In this document: positions 1-5,760 of the stretch, one piece after another
Layout of the letters: each line of letters starts with the position of its first letter
Numbering within the stretch: position 1 is the first letter of the stretch
Source of the DNA: Nostoc cf. edaphicum LEGE 07299
GTDB lineage: Bacteria > Cyanobacteriota > Cyanobacteriia > Cyanobacteriales > Nostocaceae
DNA length: 6,473 nt
Reading direction: 5' to 3'
NCBI RefSeq assembly: GCF_015207245.1
Contig: NZ_JADEXF010000214.1
Coordinates: 1 to 6,473, forward strand
The notes under the pieces: generated by a model
Seen by the model: the letters and a program-made list of their open reading frames with translations, nothing else
Databases searched by the model: none
Told to the model about the DNA's origin: nothing
Translations under genes and position numbers: made by a program

Positions 1-1576
1 GGTTCCACAGGCGTTGGACATCTTCGGTGTGCAGGCGGTCATCTTCGGTGAGAGCAAGCACCAACTGTCGCCTTAGAAACTTACCTTCTTCCGACATTAA
101 GTATTGGAACCCCATCTGAGCTGTGGGCAATACATCAAAGTTGTTATCGGTACGAGCGATCGCAATCAAATTCTCTAACCGCTGCCACTGAAATTTACCA
201 TCTTTGAACAACACATTCAATAATCGTCGCCGTAATTCCGGCGATTCCCCTGTCAGCAACCGCCGCGCTATATAGGGATAACCCACTTCAATAATTTTGA
301 AATCGGGGTTAAGGCTAAGGGCAATACCTTCTTGGGTAACTAGAGAACGAATAATCAAAGCAAACTTTGCCGGGACTCGGAAAGGATATTCGTACATCAG
401 TTCCGAAAACTCATCGGTAATAGTTTTGAAGTTAAAATCCTTGACATTTTTGCCAATAGCGTTTCCTAGCACCGCTTCTAGTGCGGGCACTATCGGGCAA
501 ATATTCGTATCTGGAGTCAAAAACCCTAATTTTACAAAGTCTTCAGCTAAGTCGGTATAGTCTTTATTTACTAAATGCACTAGCGCATCGACCAGTGTTT
601 CTTTGGTGCTTTCTTCCAACTGATCCATCATGCCGAAGTCAATATAAGCCATACGACCATCGGCTACAGCAAACAAATTGCCGGGATGAGGGTCAGCATG
701 GAAGAAACCATATTCTAAAAGCTGTTGCAATCCTGATGTTACACCAATTTGGATAATTGCTTCTGGGTCTACACCTGCTTCGCGGATGCGTTGAGTATCC
801 GTCAGCTTGAAGCCGTCAATCCATTCTAGGGTTAAAACGTGGGTATTGGTATAACGCCAATAAATGCCTGGAACTTTGACTTGTGGGTCATTGTGAAAGT
901 TGCTAGCAAATTTCTCGGCGTTGCGGCCTTCATTAATATAGTCAATTTCTTCAAATAACTTCGTGCCAAACTCGTCCACAATTAAAGTGAGGTCGTGACC
1001 GAGATTTAAAGGCAACCAAGGAGCTAGCCAACCTGCTGCCCAACGCATCAGATATAGGTCGCGTGTAATTACCGGGTGTAAGTTGGGGCGTTGCACCTTT
1101 ACGGCGACTTCTTCACCGCTGACCAGACGACCCCGGTACACTTGACCCAAGCTAGCAGCAGCAACTGGGTGAGGTGACAGTTCGCTAAAACTTTCGTGAA
1201 TTGGACGGCCTAGTTCACTTTCGATAATCTGGTAAGCGATCGCATTATCGAAAGGTGGTAACTGGTCTTGTAACTTTATCAGTTCTTCTAAGAAATCTTT
1301 GCGTATCAGGTCAGGCCTAGTGGAGAGGGCTTGACCAACTTTAATAAAAGTCGGGCCCAGGCGGGTGAGCAGTTCTCGCAACTGGATAGCTCGTTTACCC
1401 TTGTTTTGCTCAACTTTATCTTGCCACTCGTCCCACTTCAGACCGAATATAAATCCTGCAAAGGAGGAGATAATTCTCAGCACTCGCCCCCAGGCTAGCC
1501 AAGGACGGTAACTATAGTAGCGAGCGATCGCATCTGGATTATAGAGTTTTAGTTGAGCAGGTTGATACTGACCCAC
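1..1576 (-). CDS. ABC1/AarF/UbiB-family atypical protein kinase (3' end outside window)
   Basis: Reading the minus strand from GTG at 1576 gives 525 codons with no stop before the window edge, so the C-terminus is missing (family members are often about 550-600 residues). Visible family motifs, numbered from the GTG: the KxGQ motif (K79-V-G-Q82) in FIKVGQALSTRPDL, the Ala-rich nucleotide loop AAASLGQVY at 139-147, the VAVK lysine K160, EEIDYINEGRNAEKF at 209-223, the catalytic loop HADPHPGN at 293-300, and metal-binding DFG at 313-315. All key residues are present. Known for the family: ABC1/ADCK proteins are atypical kinases/ATPases linked to isoprenoid quinone metabolism; in cyanobacteria and plastids this would mean plastoquinone/tocopherol-type lipids and membranes. 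The exact substrate cannot be read from sequence. The gene has three internal HIP1 octamers and its own upstream spacer. GTG at 1576 gives an N-terminus MGQYQPAQLK, but no in-frame ATG exists before residue 177 and the best Shine-Dalgarno lies farther upstream, so the start is uncertain. Family call is very secure. Confidence 0.95.
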   Translation of the reverse strand, partial: MGQYQPAQLKLYNPDAIARYYSYRPWLAWGRVLRIISSFAGFIFGLKWDEWQDKVEQNKGKRAIQLRELLTRLGPTFIKVGQALSTRPDLIRKDFLEELIKLQDQLPPFDNAIAYQIIESELGRPIHESFSELSPHPVAAASLGQVYRGRLVSGEEVAVKVQRPNLHPVITRDLYLMRWAAGWLAPWLPLNLGHDLTLIVDEFGTKLFEEIDYINEGRNAEKFASNFHNDPQVKVPGIYWRYTNTHVLTLEWIDGFKLTDTQRIREAGVDPEAIIQIGVTSGLQQLLEYGFFHADPHPGNLFAVADGRMAYIDFGMMDQLEESTKETLVDALVHLVNKDYTDLAEDFVKLGFLTPDTNICPIVPALEAVLGNAIGKNVKDFNFKTITDEFSELMYEYPFRVPAKFALIIRSLVTQEGIALSLNPDFKIIEVGYPYIARRLLTGESPELRRRLLNVLFKDGKFQWQRLENLIAIARTDNNFDVLPTAQMGFQYLMSEEGKFLRRQLVLALTEDDRLHTEDVQRLWN

Positions 1577-1609
1577 GCCTTTTTTTGCCTCTTCAACTGA
1601 AAAATTTAC

Positions 1610-1627
1610 AATGATTGTTTTTCTCCT
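1610..1627 (-). promoter_or_regulatory. Shine-Dalgarno AGGAG of the ABC1 kinase gene, with no ATG behind it
   Basis: On the minus strand AGGAG (1627-1623) is followed 7 nt later by ATC (1615-1613) and directly by ATT (1612-1610, 10 nt from the SD), both in frame with the kinase. An in-frame TAG lies at 1633-1631. The next conventional start is GTG at 1576, which has only a weak GAGG (1591-1588) 11 nt upstream. The gene therefore either uses a rare ATT/ATC start, which would add 12-13 residues, or starts at GTG with a poorly placed ribosome site. Confidence 0.5.
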
Positions 1628-1750
1628 GACCTACAAGTTAGTTGTAAGTTGCAGGATAGCGGTAGTCTTCTATCTAAAACAACTAGAACTCTACCCTTTG
1701 GGGATAGTGTTCGACGCGATTTTAGCATCTGTTACTGCCTAGATTTGTTT

Positions 1751-1853
1751 ATCTTTTTCTTAATTATACTTTATAAAACTACAACTACTTATCCAACTTT
1801 TAGATGATTTTATCTTTTCTTAACTTTAATTTATATAACTATAAATATGTATC
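1751..1853. repeat. Imperfect ~42-bp direct repeat in AT-rich spacer
   Basis: Copy 1 (1751-1793, beginning ATCTTTTTCTTAA) and copy 2 (1812-1853, beginning ATCTTTTCTTAA) align over about 42 positions with one gap and eight mismatches by eye, roughly 80 percent identity, at a period of about 61 bp. Both contain a CTTAA core, then TTTATAnAACTAnAA, and end TATC. Low base complexity raises the chance of coincidental similarity, so an ancient duplication is plausible but not certain. Confidence 0.4.
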
Positions 1854-1893
1854 TATATATGCAAATTGAAACTCAGTAACCGCTTACAACATA

Positions 1894-1928
1894 AAGATCC
1901 CCGGCTTCTACCAGAAGTTGGGGATCTT
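1894..1928. repeat. 35-nt dispersed hairpin (AAGATCCCC ... GGGGATCTT)
   Basis: The arms AAGATCCCC (1894-1902) and GGGGATCTT (1920-1928) are perfectly complementary. Inside them GG/TT can form G-U pairs and CTTCT (1905-1909) pairs with AGAAG (1913-1917), so the whole unit folds as one 16-bp stem with a 3-nt ACC loop. From memory, palindromes of this form (GATCCCC-GACTTCTT-AAGAAGTC-GGGGATC type) are common in intergenic DNA of Nostoc-like genomes. A diverged 35-nt copy lies at 5410-5444. It could act as a back-up terminator for the aminopeptidase gene, but neither flank has a strong T-run, so I classify it as a repeat first. Confidence 0.7.
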
Positions 1929-1986
1929 GGTACTATGTTTATTTATACCTATGATTTAAGTGGAAAATAAAATTACAGCATTAACT

Positions 1987-2032
1987 AAAAACGTGGTAAT
2001 TGGTAATAGCTTTGCCCCAATTACCAATTACC
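1987..2032 (-). terminator. Intrinsic terminator of the M1 aminopeptidase gene
   Basis: The arms GGTAATTGGTAAT (1995-2007) and ATTACCAATTACC (2020-2032) form a perfect 13-bp stem with a 12-nt loop. On the minus strand the hairpin is followed, after ACG, by a run of five T (1991-1987). It starts 33 nt beyond the aminopeptidase stop codon (TAG, 2068-2066), where a terminator would be expected. The stem is AT-rich and each arm is a near-doubled heptamer (GGTAATT). Confidence 0.65.
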
Positions 2033-2052
2033 TGCTTTTAACCTGCTTTTAA
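2031..2052. repeat. Perfect tandem duplication of an 11-mer (CCTGCTTTTAA x2)
   Basis: CCTGCTTTTAA at 2031-2041 is repeated exactly at 2042-2052. It lies between the aminopeptidase stop codon and the terminator hairpin; the first two bases overlap the hairpin arm. It is non-coding and looks like a replication-slippage product. Confidence 0.75.
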
Positions 2053-2065
2053 TTATTATGTAGTG

Positions 2066-4687
2066 CTATTTAGATTTGGCCTCCAAGTTTTCTAAACGGC
2101 TTCTCAATTCCTGGTTTTGTTGTTTGAGTTGGTCGAAATCTTCACGCAGTTGACGCAGGGTTTTTTCTGAACCAATGTTCTTTTGCACCTTGGAAATTTC
2201 TTCTTCAGCAGAGCGACGTACACGCCCATCAGCTGTTTGTTCAGCTAGCGATCGCAAAATCCCCACGGCTTTAGGCGTTTCCATTTGTCCTAATGCTGCT
2301 GCTACCGACACTTGCGTTAAAAAGAAGCTTTCTTTGGCTAATTCTGTTAATTTTTCTAAAATCCGTTCTAAATTAGTTGGACTTTGACCTACAGAAATCT
2401 TTCCTAAAGCGCGAATTGTGGCTAAACGTAGGGGTTGTGGTACACCGAGTTTGGTGTATTCTAGCAGCAGATTTAAAGCTGCTTCCGAGGTTTTGAATTC
2501 AGCTAAACCGGCGATCGCCCCACTCCGCACGACTTCATTCCAACCCGCCTTTTCTTCTAAAACTCCTTTCAGCAGCTTTAATACCTTGTCTTCCTTGGGT
2601 TTTTCTTCCAAGTTGGCCGATGCGATCGCCCCGATAACACGAGAAGCTGCTGCTTCCACGTAATAACTGGGATCGCCCTTTTGCACTAACCCTCTCACAA
2701 CTTTATAGCTTTCAGCAGTTTTGAATTGAGTAAGTGCTTCCACTACAGCTCGTCGCACATAAGCATTTTTATCTTTTAACCCAGCAATTAAGCCATCAAA
2801 GGCTTGATCTAAATTTATTTGGGCTAGTTGTTTCGCCACTTCCACGCGCACACCCCACAATGGGTCATTTTTTAGCGATGCAGACAGTGCAATGATTGCT
2901 TCTAACCCACCTTTTTTCGCCAAAGCTGCTGCTGCATAACTACGCGAAATCGGGTCGGGATCGAATTCTAACTGTGCTTTTAACTCCGCGATTGGATATT
3001 CTAAAGTTACTGTTTTTAGGTAATTATTTCCAACATCAAAGCTAATAAATTGGGGCTTATTTTCTAGGGGAAAGTAGAAGCTTTGTTCGCGTTCATTCAC
3101 GCGGACAGTAAAAGTTTTGAGTGCTGAGAATGAAGTGCTGAGTTTTCCGTTACTCCTGACTTCTTCCTGTTGGGTATAGCCAAAACCAATAGGTATTTTT
3201 AAATCAAACAAATCCTTACTGCCATTTTTACCTTCATCAGCTTGGGTTTGAGTGACTGTAATTTTTGCTAAATTAGCATCTCCATCCCAAGAGTAAGCTA
3301 CTTTAAAATCGGGATGACCACCACGATAAACGTATTGGTCAAACAGGAATAAAAGATTACGTCCGGTTGCCTTTTCAATCGCCCTGAGTAAGTCTACTGT
3401 TTCTACAGTTTTATGAGCATTATCTTGGACAAATGTTTGAATTCCCTGCCAAAACAACTCATCTCCCAATTGGGCCCGAATCATGTGATAAACACAAGAT
3501 CCTTTTTCGTAGATGTGGCGATCGTAAAGTTCAATCGCTTCTCGGTAAACGTGCGTTACCATTGGACGGCGATAACGGCTGCTATCTTCACTTAAGTAAC
3601 GACGAGCTTCCAATAAACGATAGTAAGCTGCTTCTTCTAGACTATATTCTTGTTCTGTCCACATCACCTCAGAGTAAGAAGCCATCCCTTCTTTAATCCA
3701 AGCATGAGACCAATGCTTAATCACCACCAAATCACCAAACCACTGGTGCGCGAGTTCGTGAACGACTAAAGCTTCAGTGTTGCGGTTATCTAGGGCGGCG
3801 CGTTCATCTAGCAAACATCTGTCTGTTAACAGTGTTGTAGAGGTATTTTCCATGCCGCCAAAGATGAAGTCATCCACGCAAACTTGGGCGTATTTCGGAA
3901 AAGGATATGGATAACCATACTTTTGGCTCAAAAATTCGATCATGCGGGGAGTTTTGCCCATGCTGCGTTTAGCATCTTCCTCGCGTCCCTTTTCTACATA
4001 GTAGGTAACTGGTTTACCATTCCACTCATCCTGAATTTCGGCAAAATCACCTACTGCTAAAGTCATCAAGTAGGTAGGATGAACTTGTTGCTGTAACCAA
4101 TGGTAGATTTTGTAATCACCATCTTCTGTGGTGTTAATCAATTCGCCGTTGGAAATCGCCACGAGAGGGTTGGGAACGCGGACACGAATTTCCGAAGTAG
4201 ACAGTTGTCCTGGATAGTCAAAGCAGGGGAACCAAAAACGAGAGTCTTCGTCTTCTCCCTGAGTCCAAACTTGAGTAGGTTTGTTTGGGTAGTGCTTATC
4301 TGGTTGAATAAAATAAATACCGCGTTGCGGTTTTGTCACCGAGTAAGCGATCGCAATCAGCAAGCGTTTACCAATTTGGGTTGCCTGAGAAAGTTGGATG
4401 GAAAGCTGTTCATCGTCATAGTCAAAATTTTGTGGCACTTCGTCCACCTGCACAGACTCGATATTTAGGTTGACAGCATCCAAAGTCAAACGATCAATAC
4501 CATTACGGATTGGCAAGAGGTGAATGCTACAACTGCCTTGATAGCATAGCTTTGGAATATCCAAGCTGAGATCGAGAAAAATATGCTCTACCTGTCCGGG
4601 GCGATCGGGGTTGTAGTGTGGTCTTGCTCCCGGTAACTCAAAAGGTTTGTGTCCGTTATTATCTGTATCAAAATAAGACTGCGACAT
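2066..4687 (-). CDS. M1-family zinc metallopeptidase (aminopeptidase N-like) with C-terminal HEAT-like repeats
   Basis: This is a complete 873-residue protein, ATG at 4687 to TAG at 2066. It shows the M1 hallmarks: the exopeptidase motif FGGMEN (276-281, the GAMEN position), the zinc motif HELAH (H310, catalytic E311, H314), the third zinc ligand E333 exactly 18 residues later in WIKEGMASYSE, and the transition-state tyrosine Y393 in IYEKGSCVYHM. The N-terminal about 200 residues form the beta-saddle domain. These residues predict hydrolysis of N-terminal amino acids from peptides, probably in the cytoplasm since no signal peptide is visible. Instead of the long helical C-terminal domain of E. 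coli PepN, residues about 570-836 form about six or seven HEAT/armadillo-like helical repeats (SRSYAAAALAKKG, VRVEVAKQLAQI, VRRAVVEALTQF, VRSGAIAGLAEF, LRLATIRALGKI, TQVSVAAALGQM). The last 35 residues (about 838-873, LRQLREDFDQLKQQNQELRS) are a coiled coil. Four HIP1 octamers lie inside the gene. The Shine-Dalgarno is weak (AAGG about 13 nt upstream). A terminator follows at 1987-2032. Confidence 0.96.
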   Translation of the reverse strand: MSQSYFDTDNNGHKPFELPGARPHYNPDRPGQVEHIFLDLSLDIPKLCYQGSCSIHLLPIRNGIDRLTLDAVNLNIESVQVDEVPQNFDYDDEQLSIQLSQATQIGKRLLIAIAYSVTKPQRGIYFIQPDKHYPNKPTQVWTQGEDEDSRFWFPCFDYPGQLSTSEIRVRVPNPLVAISNGELINTTEDGDYKIYHWLQQQVHPTYLMTLAVGDFAEIQDEWNGKPVTYYVEKGREEDAKRSMGKTPRMIEFLSQKYGYPYPFPKYAQVCVDDFIFGGMENTSTTLLTDRCLLDERAALDNRNTEALVVHELAHQWFGDLVVIKHWSHAWIKEGMASYSEVMWTEQEYSLEEAAYYRLLEARRYLSEDSSRYRRPMVTHVYREAIELYDRHIYEKGSCVYHMIRAQLGDELFWQGIQTFVQDNAHKTVETVDLLRAIEKATGRNLLFLFDQYVYRGGHPDFKVAYSWDGDANLAKITVTQTQADEGKNGSKDLFDLKIPIGFGYTQQEEVRSNGKLSTSFSALKTFTVRVNEREQSFYFPLENKPQFISFDVGNNYLKTVTLEYPIAELKAQLEFDPDPISRSYAAAALAKKGGLEAIIALSASLKNDPLWGVRVEVAKQLAQINLDQAFDGLIAGLKDKNAYVRRAVVEALTQFKTAESYKVVRGLVQKGDPSYYVEAAASRVIGAIASANLEEKPKEDKVLKLLKGVLEEKAGWNEVVRSGAIAGLAEFKTSEAALNLLLEYTKLGVPQPLRLATIRALGKISVGQSPTNLERILEKLTELAKESFFLTQVSVAAALGQMETPKAVGILRSLAEQTADGRVRRSAEEEISKVQKNIGSEKTLRQLREDFDQLKQQNQELRSRLENLEAKSK

Positions 4688-4744
4688 TGATGCTTACTGA
4701 CCTTGTAATCCTGAAAAGTCTGGCTTGGTTGGATGTAATTAAGT

Positions 4745-4773
4745 AAAATAGCGGTATTTGATGTATTTCCCAA
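4745..4773 (-). promoter_or_regulatory. Candidate sigma70-type promoter of the aminopeptidase gene
   Basis: On the minus strand TTGGGA (4773-4768) and TATTTT (4750-4745) are separated by 17 bp. Each matches four of six consensus bases. Transcription would begin near 4738, leaving a leader of about 50 nt. The match is modest and was chosen by eye in AT-rich DNA, so it is tentative. Confidence 0.3.
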
Positions 4774-4792
4774 ATCAACAGGGCATTATGGA

Positions 4793-4870
4793 GGTGAGAA
4801 CTCCCTTTTGGGATTGGGGGATTGAAATTAATCTCACCCGAACTTCCGCTACCGATGCTGGAATTTTTTT
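4793..4870 (+). ncRNA. Possible small structured RNA ending in a terminator-like hairpin
   Basis: On the plus strand GGTGAGA (4793-4799) pairs with TCTCACC (4832-4838). Inside this, TCCC-TTTT-GGGA (4802-4813) forms a tetraloop hairpin. Next, TTCCGC (4844-4849) pairs with GC-T-GGAA (4857-4863, one bulge) and is followed directly by seven T (4864-4870), the layout of a rho-independent terminator. Together this could be a short RNA divergent from the aminopeptidase gene. I see no convincing promoter and do not recognise a known RNA family, so it is speculative. Confidence 0.25.
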
Positions 4871-5151
4871 CCATATCCCTGCTGCATTTACTTTTCCTGA
4901 TGTTCTGCACTTTTTTGGCATTGAGTCAAGAGTCTCTTGCACCTCGATAGATTCTCATTAAGTACAAATACTCCTAATTATTTTTATAACTTTAGGATAG
5001 CTTGCTGCTGAACACGCTATTTTGTTTAAAACGAACAGCATATCATTTGCAGATTCGCTCCTCATCTGGTTGAAGTATTTTTGAGAGTAATTTTAGACCG
5101 CTAATTTGTAGGATTACTAATTTTATCAGTAAATACCAACTGGAGTTGAAA

Positions 5152-5420
5152 CTAAATGCAGGATACCAGTTGTGTGAGAGTACAATAACCGATTTCTGTC
5201 TCCGTAAAAACTCCCATATTGACGAGTGCCCGTAAAAGTCGCTTAGAGAAAACGCTTGTAGATTGAGGTTGCCTTTCCCAAATCTTCTTAACCTCTTTAA
5301 CAAATCGGCGTAGGCGTAGCCCGTCGTAGACATCGCTAGCTTGTTTGCTGCATAGATGGATTGTGAGATCCAAATGCTATGGCAATCTGAAATCATTCGT
5401 AAACAATTGAGATTCTCAAC
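5152..5420 (-). pseudogene. Degraded O-methyltransferase fragment (dimerisation-domain remnant)
   Basis: Two minus-strand frames together resemble the N-terminal dimerisation domain of acetylserotonin/hydroxyneurosporene-type O-methyltransferases. The first frame (M at 5396, open for at least 20 codons upstream) reads LRMISDCHSIWISQSIYAAN then KLA, an 8-residue interruption (MSTTGYAY), ADLLK, and later NLQAFSL, ending at 5244. This recalls the family pattern MxxGyWvSQaIyvAAKLgIADLLkdG. The second frame continues from 5241 to 5155 as RLLRALVNMGVFTETEIGY, then TLTQLVSCI and a stop at 5152, like the family's yRLLRALasvGvFtEtexGyftLTpLA. The switch fits loss of a single base where a Tyr codon is normal (only AG remains at 5243-5242). 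The stretch after ADLLK is about three codons short. The whole catalytic Rossmann domain is absent, so this cannot make a working enzyme. Homology is recognised from memory of the family and is fairly persuasive. Confidence 0.7.
5308..5336 (-). repeat. Dispersed Nostoc-type GC-rich repeat, inserted in the methyltransferase relic
   Basis: The 29 bases read on the minus strand GCGATGTCTACGACG followed by GGCTACGCCTACGC. From memory, Nostoc and Anabaena genomes contain very many copies of a sequence of the type GCGATGCCTACGGCG-GGCTACGCCTACGC; this copy differs from that recollected form at two positions, both transitions. It is far more GC-rich than its surroundings. It sits in the relic exactly between KLA and ADLL, adding eight residues without changing the frame, which is how such elements are tolerated in genes. 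Confidence 0.7.
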
Positions 5421-5444
5421 TTCATAAGAGTTGTCGGGAATCTT
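5410..5444. repeat. Second, diverged copy of the 35-nt hairpin repeat
   Basis: The plus strand here starts AGATTCTCAACTTC and ends GTCGGGAATCTT. The reverse complement of 1894-1928 starts AAGATCCCCAACTTC and ends CCGGGGATCTT. The outer parts align well, with only the loop region differing. AGATTC (5410-5415) pairs with GAATCT (5438-5443), and CAACT (5417-5421) pairs with AGTTG (5429-5433). Several arm changes are not compensated, so this looks like an older decaying copy. It lies just upstream of the methyltransferase relic. Confidence 0.6.
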
Positions 5445-5461
5445 ACCCTTGCAATTTTTAC

Positions 5462-5482
5462 AAATCAGATAGGATTGCTATG
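5462..5482. repeat. Possible end of another dispersed intergenic repeat
   Basis: The minus strand reads ATAGCAATCCTATCTGATTT. I recall strings of the type TAGCAATCCTAxxTGATTTG as frequent in Nostoc intergenic DNA. Only one copy is present in this window, so the call rests on memory alone. Confidence 0.3.
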
Positions 5483-5635
5483 TATTTAATTTGCAAAAAC
5501 CCATTTGTAGTGAAAAATCATTTTTAAGTAGGATGTTTGCTGATTGAGACATCACGTTTAACTAAGAATCTTTATGATTAATATCCGATTAATACTAGAT
5601 GTCAAAAGCAATAATTTTCTGCAAGTAGGAGGTAG

Positions 5636-5686
5636 ATGTGCAGCTTGTCAATGAGCGTGCTGCTGAATCCTTTTGTCATGGGTTAG
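5636..5686 (+). CDS. Possible 16-residue upstream ORF (leader peptide candidate)
   Basis: ATG at 5636 to TAG at 5684-5686 encodes MCSLSMSVLLNPFVMG. A perfect AGGAGG (5627-5632) precedes it, but only 3 nt from the ATG, which is tighter than ideal; GTG at 5638 in another frame would be 5 nt away. It ends 98 nt before the DUF3352 start. I do not recognise the peptide. It could be a leader peptide, a chance ORF or a relic of a start region. Confidence 0.25.
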   Translation: MCSLSMSVLLNPFVMG

Positions 5687-5733
5687 TCTAGCGATGGATT
5701 AGCGGAAGTTATTATAAATCCGAAAACTCTACA

Positions 5734-5760
5734 GTGACACTTGTATAAATCTCGGTGACA
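5734..5760 (+). promoter_or_regulatory. Candidate promoter/operator of the DUF3352 gene
   Basis: TATAAA at 5744-5749 is a fair -10 element about 36 nt before the ATG, but no good -35 lies 16-18 bp upstream. It is flanked by two direct GTGACA repeats (5734-5739 and 5755-5760) spaced 21 bp, about two helical turns, as expected for a dimeric or paired regulator on one DNA face. No regulator can be named. Confidence 0.25.

Larger units (their letters stand above)
1577..1893. other. AT-rich spacer upstream of the ABC1 kinase gene
   Basis: No coding region is supported here. The first about 160 bp next to the kinase should hold its minus-strand promoter and leader; I can see only weak -10-like hexamers (for example TAAAAT and TATCCT on the minus strand) and no convincing -35/-10 pair. 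The part from about 1740 to 1870 is very AT-rich and contains an imperfect direct repeat, listed separately. Confidence 0.6.
156..4354. repeat. HIP1 octamers (GCGATCGC), seven copies
   Basis: Exact GCGATCGC occurs at 156-163, 1236-1243, 1524-1531, 2248-2255, 2511-2518, 2622-2629 and 4347-4354. All seven lie inside the two minus-strand genes; none was seen in the last 2.1 kb. HIP1 is the highly iterated palindrome typical of many cyanobacterial genomes and is the clearest taxonomic marker here. Confidence 0.9.
4688..5151. other. Gene-poor spacer upstream of the aminopeptidase
   Basis: I find no supportable gene here. Several short open frames exist on both strands over 4668-4961 (see the rejected items), but none has a good ribosome site or recognisable homology. 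The segment 4793-4870 is rich in base-pairing potential. CAAGAG-T-CTCTTG at 4927-4939 is a small palindrome. From about 4960 to 5150 I see only AT-rich sequence without recognisable structure. Confidence 0.5.

Noticed and set aside
297..756. Plus-strand open frames of 87 and 91 codons
   Set aside because: They lie antisense within the well-supported ABC1 kinase gene and resemble no family; they are shadows of its codon use.
1894..1928. Hairpin as the main terminator of the aminopeptidase gene
   Set aside because: The stem is strong but there is no T-run on either side, and the hairpin at 1995-2032 with T5 is closer to the stop codon; the family match to 5410-5444 favours a dispersed repeat.
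2175..4468. Several plus-strand open frames of 60-122 codons
   Set aside because: All lie antisense inside the intact aminopeptidase gene and show no protein motifs.
4588..4910. Minus-strand frames of 61 and 80 codons overlapping the aminopeptidase start
   Set aside because: They overlap the conserved N-terminus of the aminopeptidase in other frames, and neither has a convincing ribosome site or motif.
4758..4961. Plus-strand 67-codon frame from TTG 4758
   Set aside because: It has no ribosome site and no recognised homology, and it covers the fold-rich segment; not enough to call a gene.
5043..5396. Minus-strand 117-codon frame taken as an intact gene
   Set aside because: Only its first about 51 residues match the methyltransferase pattern; the rest is out of frame with the continuing homology, so it is a frameshifted relic.
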